Below are positions 60,900 to 64,000 of a stretch of DNA of 64,000 bases, piece after piece (positions within the stretch are counted from its first letter, which is position 1; each line of letters opens with the position of its first letter). Made by a program: the position numbers and the translations under genes. Below the pieces are notes generated by a model. The model searched no databases. It had not been told where the DNA came from and saw nothing but the letters and a program-made list of their open reading frames with translations. This DNA comes from Nonomuraea rhodomycinica (GTDB lineage Bacteria; Actinomycetota; Actinomycetes; Streptosporangiales; Streptosporangiaceae): the NCBI RefSeq assembly GCF_013363995.1, contig NZ_JABWGO010000001.1, positions 682,001 to 746,000 of the forward strand, read 5' to 3'.

Positions 60900-61898
60900 A
60901 TGGACAGCAGGACCAAGCGGCGCCTGTCCCCCGCCGAGCTGGACGACCTGGCCCGGCGGGCCCTCGGCACGGGCGTGGCCGCCTCGGCGGAGCTGACCGA
61001 CGGCTACGCCAACGCCGTGTGGCGGCTCACGCTCGACGACGGCCGCGCCGTGGTGCTCAAGGTGGCGCCGCCGCCCGAGCTGGAGCAGCTCAGCTACGAG
61101 CGCCACCTGCTGCGCATGGAGGCGGCGGTGTGCGAGCTGGCCGCGTCGGCGGGGGTGCCGGTGGCGGGGCTGGTGGCCACCGGGTTCGACGACCCGGTGC
61201 TCGGCGGCGACTACCTCGTGCTGGGCGCGCTCGACGGCGTCTCCTGGAACGCCGTGCCCGCCTCCGGGGGCCCGCTCGCCGCCGGCGGGCACGACGAGCT
61301 GCGGCGGGAGCTCGGGCGGCACCTGGCCCGGTTCAACGCGGTGACCGGCGAGGTGTTCGGCTACCCGCACGCGGGCATCACCGGGGCCACCTGGCGGGAG
61401 GCGTACCTCGCCATGGCGGGGGCGCTGCTGGCCGACACCCTGCGCTACCCGACGCCGCTGCCGATGCCCGCCGAGCGGATCGCCGCCGTGCTCGCCGGCG
61501 CGGCGCCCGCGCTGGACGAGGTGACGACGCCGCACCTGGTCCACTTCGACGTGTGGCAGGGCAACGTGTTCCTCGACCTGACCGGCACGCCGCGCATCCA
61601 GGCCATCATCGACCACGAGCGGGCGTTCTGGGGCGACCCGCTGGCGGAGTTCGTCACGCCGACCATCTTCGGCGAGCTGTGCGAGGACGATCCGCTGCTC
61701 GCCGGCTACCGCGAGGTGACGCCGCTGGAGCTGACGCCCCGGGCACTGGTGCGGCTCGACCTGTACCGGGCGTACCTGTACCTGATCCTGCTGGTGGAGA
61801 ACGGGCCGCGCCAGTACCCGGAGGACGAGTACCGCCGCGTCCGCGACCTGGCCACGGTCGCGCTCACCGAGGTGCTGGGCCGCCTTCGCCTCCCCTGA
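60900..61898 (+). CDS. APH/choline-kinase-fold phosphotransferase
   Basis: A 332-residue kinase-like protein with the aminoglycoside-phosphotransferase fold. ELTDGYANAVWRL and VVLKVAPPPELEQLSYERHL form the nucleotide lobe, LVHFDVWQGNVFLD is the catalytic HxDxxxxN loop and AIIDHERAFWGDPLAEF the metal-binding segment. Members phosphorylate sugars, choline, amino alcohols or drugs. It begins 25 bases after cebR on the same strand and may be the last gene of the operon, with a sugar substrate a possibility. Its end overlaps the TetR gene on the other strand by 35 bases. Confidence 0.83.
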   Translation: MDSRTKRRLSPAELDDLARRALGTGVAASAELTDGYANAVWRLTLDDGRAVVLKVAPPPELEQLSYERHLLRMEAAVCELAASAGVPVAGLVATGFDDPVLGGDYLVLGALDGVSWNAVPASGGPLAAGGHDELRRELGRHLARFNAVTGEVFGYPHAGITGATWREAYLAMAGALLADTLRYPTPLPMPAERIAAVLAGAAPALDEVTTPHLVHFDVWQGNVFLDLTGTPRIQAIIDHERAFWGDPLAEFVTPTIFGELCEDDPLLAGYREVTPLELTPRALVRLDLYRAYLYLILLVENGPRQYPEDEYRRVRDLATVALTEVLGRLRLP

Positions 61899-62514
61899 GC
61901 TGGGCGGAGAACAGGGGCTCCACGGCGTCGACCATGAGCGTTCGGGCGCGCTCGGTCCCGCCGGCGATCCTGCCCGCCATCGCCAGCGACACGCTGCCGT
62001 GCAGGAACGCCCAGATCGTGTCGACCGCGCCGGCGGGATCGGCCAGCTCGGCGCCCCGCGCCGACGCGATGTCCTGCAGCGCGACGCGGAACACGCGGAA
62101 GGCGTCCCTGGCCTCCCTCGGGGTTTCGGCTGTGCCGAACGGCACCCCGTCCATGCCGTTCATCGCCTGGTAGAGCTCCGGCGAGGCGAACGCGAACGTC
62201 CAGTACGCCTCGGCCATCGCGACCAGCCGCCGGCCGGGAGCGTCCTCGGCGGCCAGGCGCAGCCGCTCAGCCAGCTCGGCGAAACCGACGGTCATCAGCT
62301 CGACGAGCAGGTCCTCCTTGCTGGAGAAGTGCTGGTACAGGATCGGCGCGCTGTATTCGAGCTTGCCGGCGATGCGCCGGATCGTGACCGCGTTCCAGCC
62401 CTCCTCGGCGGCGATGAGCCGGGCCGCGTCCAGCAGCCGGGCGCGCATCTCCTGCCGCTCCCGCTCGCGCCGCTTCTTGCTGGCGCTCGGCTCGGGCCCG
62501 GCCTTCGTCGTCAC
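61864..62514 (-). CDS. TetR-family regulator
   Basis: A 216-residue repressor. The helix-turn-helix is WNAVTIRRIAGKLEYSAPIL followed by YQHFSSKEDLL, and the C-terminal half is of the TetR_C_13/WHG type. GTG 62514 is chosen because GGAGG precedes it by about seven bases; the ATG at 62541 would place the ribosome-binding site inside the gene. It is divergent from a NAD-binding protein with a palindrome between them, which it probably represses. Its 3' end overlaps the APH-fold gene by 35 bases. Confidence 0.88.
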   Translation of the reverse strand: MTTKAGPEPSASKKRRERERQEMRARLLDAARLIAAEEGWNAVTIRRIAGKLEYSAPILYQHFSSKEDLLVELMTVGFAELAERLRLAAEDAPGRRLVAMAEAYWTFAFASPELYQAMNGMDGVPFGTAETPREARDAFRVFRVALQDIASARGAELADPAGAVDTIWAFLHGSVSLAMAGRIAGGTERARTLMVDAVEPLFSAQLRGGEGGPAPR

Positions 62515-62560
62515 GATCCGTCCTCCTCTTGACCGCGACATCCTATCCCCGGTCTAATCT

Positions 62561-62573
62561 CTAACAATGTTAG
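62561..62573. promoter_or_regulatory. Palindromic TetR operator candidate
   Basis: CTAACAATGTTAG is a perfect 5-3-5 palindrome between the divergent TetR and NAD-binding genes, 27 bases before the latter's GTG. The region is AT-rich for this genome and probably contains both promoters. Confidence 0.7.
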
Positions 62574-62600
62574 CTTTTTGAACTTCGTTAGGAGATCATC

Positions 62601-63494
62601 GTGATCGTCGTGTTCGGCGGGACCGGCAGGGTCGGCCGCCAGATCGTGGACCGGCTCCGCCGGGAGGGGAAGGCGGTGCGGGTCGTCACCCGTGATCCGA
62701 CCTCGGCGCGCGCGGGTGAGGACGTCGAGGTCGTCGCCGGTGACCTGCGTGAGCGGAACACGCTGGTCCGGGCCGTGGCCGGGGCCGAGGCGGTCGTCTG
62801 CACCGTCCAGGGCGGCGACGGGAAGGGGATCGACGGCCCCCGGCGCATCGAGGGCGCGGGGATCCCGAGGCTCATCGGCGTGGCGCGGGACGCCGCGGTC
62901 GGGAACTTCGTCTACATCTCCTCCGCCAGCGCCCGCCCCGACAGCCCCGTCGAGTTCTTCCGGCTCAAGTTCGAGGCCGAGCGCGTCCTGCGCGCCAGCG
63001 GCCTGCCGTACTCGATCCTGCGCCCCACCCACCTGATGGACACGTGGGTGGAGACGCTCGCCGAGTCGATCGTCACGAAGGGGAAGGCCACCGTGCTCGG
63101 CTCGGGCGCGAGCCCCGTCTCGTGGGTGGCCGGCGAGGACGTCGCCAAGGTCGCCGCCGCGATCGCCGCCCGCCCCGGCGAGTGCTGGTCCGCCGACCTC
63201 GGCGGCCCCGAGGCGCTGCCGCTCACGAAGGTCAACGAGCTCATCGCGGCCTCCCTGGGCGTCCAGGTCAAGGGCGAGAACAGGATGCCCGCCGGGATGC
63301 TGCGGGTGATGAGCACGCTGACCAGGCCGTTCAACGAGGTCCTCGCCCGGCGGATGCGGATGGGGGCGCTGCTGGACACCCAGCCGCAGGTCGTCGACTC
63401 CGGCGCGGTCTGGGCCGAGTTCGGCGAGCCGCTGTCGTTCCCGGCGTGGCTGGAGGCCAACCGGCCCGCTCGGGGAGCGAGGTCGCCGGCGTAG
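62601..63494 (+). CDS. NmrA-like NAD(P)-binding protein
   Basis: A 297-residue Rossmann protein of the atypical short-chain dehydrogenase (NmrA/HSCARG) type. MIVVFGGTGRVGRQIVDRL is the dinucleotide motif, FVYISSASARPDSP and YSILRPTHLMD are the other conserved blocks. The usual YxxxK is replaced by FFRLKFEAERVL, so it may be a redox sensor rather than an enzyme. GTG 62601 follows TTAGGAG. It is divergent from a TetR regulator and ends seven bases from a converging anti-sigma gene. Substrate unknown. Confidence 0.87.
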   Translation: MIVVFGGTGRVGRQIVDRLRREGKAVRVVTRDPTSARAGEDVEVVAGDLRERNTLVRAVAGAEAVVCTVQGGDGKGIDGPRRIEGAGIPRLIGVARDAAVGNFVYISSASARPDSPVEFFRLKFEAERVLRASGLPYSILRPTHLMDTWVETLAESIVTKGKATVLGSGASPVSWVAGEDVAKVAAAIAARPGECWSADLGGPEALPLTKVNELIAASLGVQVKGENRMPAGMLRVMSTLTRPFNEVLARRMRMGALLDTQPQVVDSGAVWAEFGEPLSFPAWLEANRPARGARSPA

Positions 63495-63501
63495 GCGGCG
63501 A

Positions 63502-64000
63502 TCAGGACGAAGGGAGGTCGGCGAGGAGGAGGGGGCGCGTCGTCGGACGCCGGGAGCCCCCGGCGGGCTCGACCGTGAGCCCCATGCGCGTGTCACCCTC
63601 CCGCACGCGGATCGGCACCGGCCCGGCCTGCCCGTCCCCGGCGCCAGGGACGGGACCGGCGCCGGGGCCCGTGTCGAGGAGGCCCGCCGGGCGGGAGCCA
63701 CCGGGACCCATCAGCCACAGCTCGTAGACGCGCGACGCGGGCAGTCGGGGCAGGCCCGCCGAGGCGAACACCACGCTCCCCCGTGCCCGGGAGACGACGA
63801 GCGTGCCGACGCCTCCTGAGGCGACCGGCCTCCGCACGGTGCGCGCGTCCGGGGCGGCCAGCACGGCGGCCACCTCGCGTTCCCGGGCGCGCGACGCGGC
63901 GAGGTCGCCGCGCGCGTCCCGGGCGGCCACCCCGAGCAGGACGGCCGCCGCCGTGGCCGCCGCCGTGGCCGCCATCGCGGCGGCCGTCACCCTCGGCAGC
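63502..64000 (-). CDS. RskA-like anti-sigma factor, C-terminal part (5' end outside window)
   Basis: The frame stays open to the right edge, so only about 166 C-terminal residues are present. After a membrane segment (TAAAVLLGVAARDAR region) the outside domain shows the anti-sigma-K (RskA, Pfam 10099) motif RLPASRVYELWLMGPGG and later RMGLTVEPAGGSRRP. RskA-type proteins hold an ECF sigma factor inactive until cleaved. The GTG at 63990 could be read as a start but would omit the sigma-binding domain, so the gene probably continues. The partner sigma gene should lie beyond the edge. Confidence 0.8.
   Translation of the reverse strand, partial: LPRVTAAAMAATAAATAAAVLLGVAARDARGDLAASRAREREVAAVLAAPDARTVRRPVASGGVGTLVVSRARGSVVFASAGLPRLPASRVYELWLMGPGGSRPAGLLDTGPGAGPVPGAGDGQAGPVPIRVREGDTRMGLTVEPAGGSRRPTTRPLLLADLPSS

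Noticed and set aside
1..64000. tRNA, rRNA, insertion sequences or prophage
   Set aside because: No cloverleaf-like segment, rRNA motif, transposase or integrase signature was seen on either strand; a dedicated covariance search (for example tRNAscan) could still reveal a tRNA missed by eye.

Overview
The window is very GC-rich, densely packed, with frequent GTG/TTG starts and ATGA/GTGA stop-start overlaps. Gene content (Spo0M-like protein, large Ser/Thr kinase with a proline-rich linker, CebR-type operators, c-di-AMP riboswitch ahead of a wall hydrolase, many LacI/TetR regulators) indicates a filamentous actinomycete. A complete Entner-Doudoroff cluster is unusual among actinomycetes but has been reported for Nonomuraea, so a Streptosporangiaceae chromosome is my best guess (inference).

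Layout. 1-4.9 kb: zwf (cut by the left edge), a 41-codon coupling ORF, edd, glk and eda. 5.1-7.8 kb: membrane-anchored Ser/Thr kinase. 8.0-10.1 kb: NAD-dependent DNA ligase. 10.3-14.4 kb: oxidoreductase/HxlR pair, then a GbsR/MarR regulator, methyltransferase and P450, with a 10-bp core shared by the two control regions. 14.5-20.2 kb: PfkB kinase and LacI regulator divergent from an orphan sugar-ABC ATPase, followed by a cyclase-family hydrolase and an MmgE/PrpD protein. 20.6-26.3 kb: Spo0M-like protein, an S51-peptidase/CysRS-tail fusion, an acyltransferase, an acyl-CoA dehydrogenase and an ACT-domain protein. 26.5-30.3 kb: a self-sufficient CYP102-type P450-reductase fusion divergent from a TetR regulator across three palindromes. 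30.3-39.0 kb: secreted beta-helix protein, GH13 amylase and malGFE, divergent from an alpha-glucosidase. 39.2-45.2 kb: orphan histidine kinase, methyltransferase, DctA symporter and a CitA/DcuS-type two-component pair. 45.3-52.1 kb: sialic-acid/Kdn-type cell-wall glycopolymer locus headed by a NeuA-HAD-NeuB fusion. 52.1-54.9 kb: two oxidoreductases and a CHAP hydrolase under a c-di-AMP riboswitch. 55.0-61.9 kb: cebEFG-bglC-cebR with two perfect CebR boxes, then an APH-fold protein. 61.9-64.0 kb: TetR/NAD-binding pair around a palindrome and a right-edge partial anti-sigma factor.

How the genes fit together. The dominant theme is sugar use: maltodextrin and cello-oligosaccharide importers deliver substrates to intracellular glucosidases, and the resulting glucose can enter glucokinase and the Entner-Doudoroff enzymes. 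Neither importer carries its own ATPase, so the single CUT1-type ATPase at 16.6 kb is a candidate shared energizer. A second theme is the cell envelope: the ulosonic acid locus, the CHAP hydrolase and the kinase. I saw no transposase, phage gene, CRISPR array, rRNA or tRNA.
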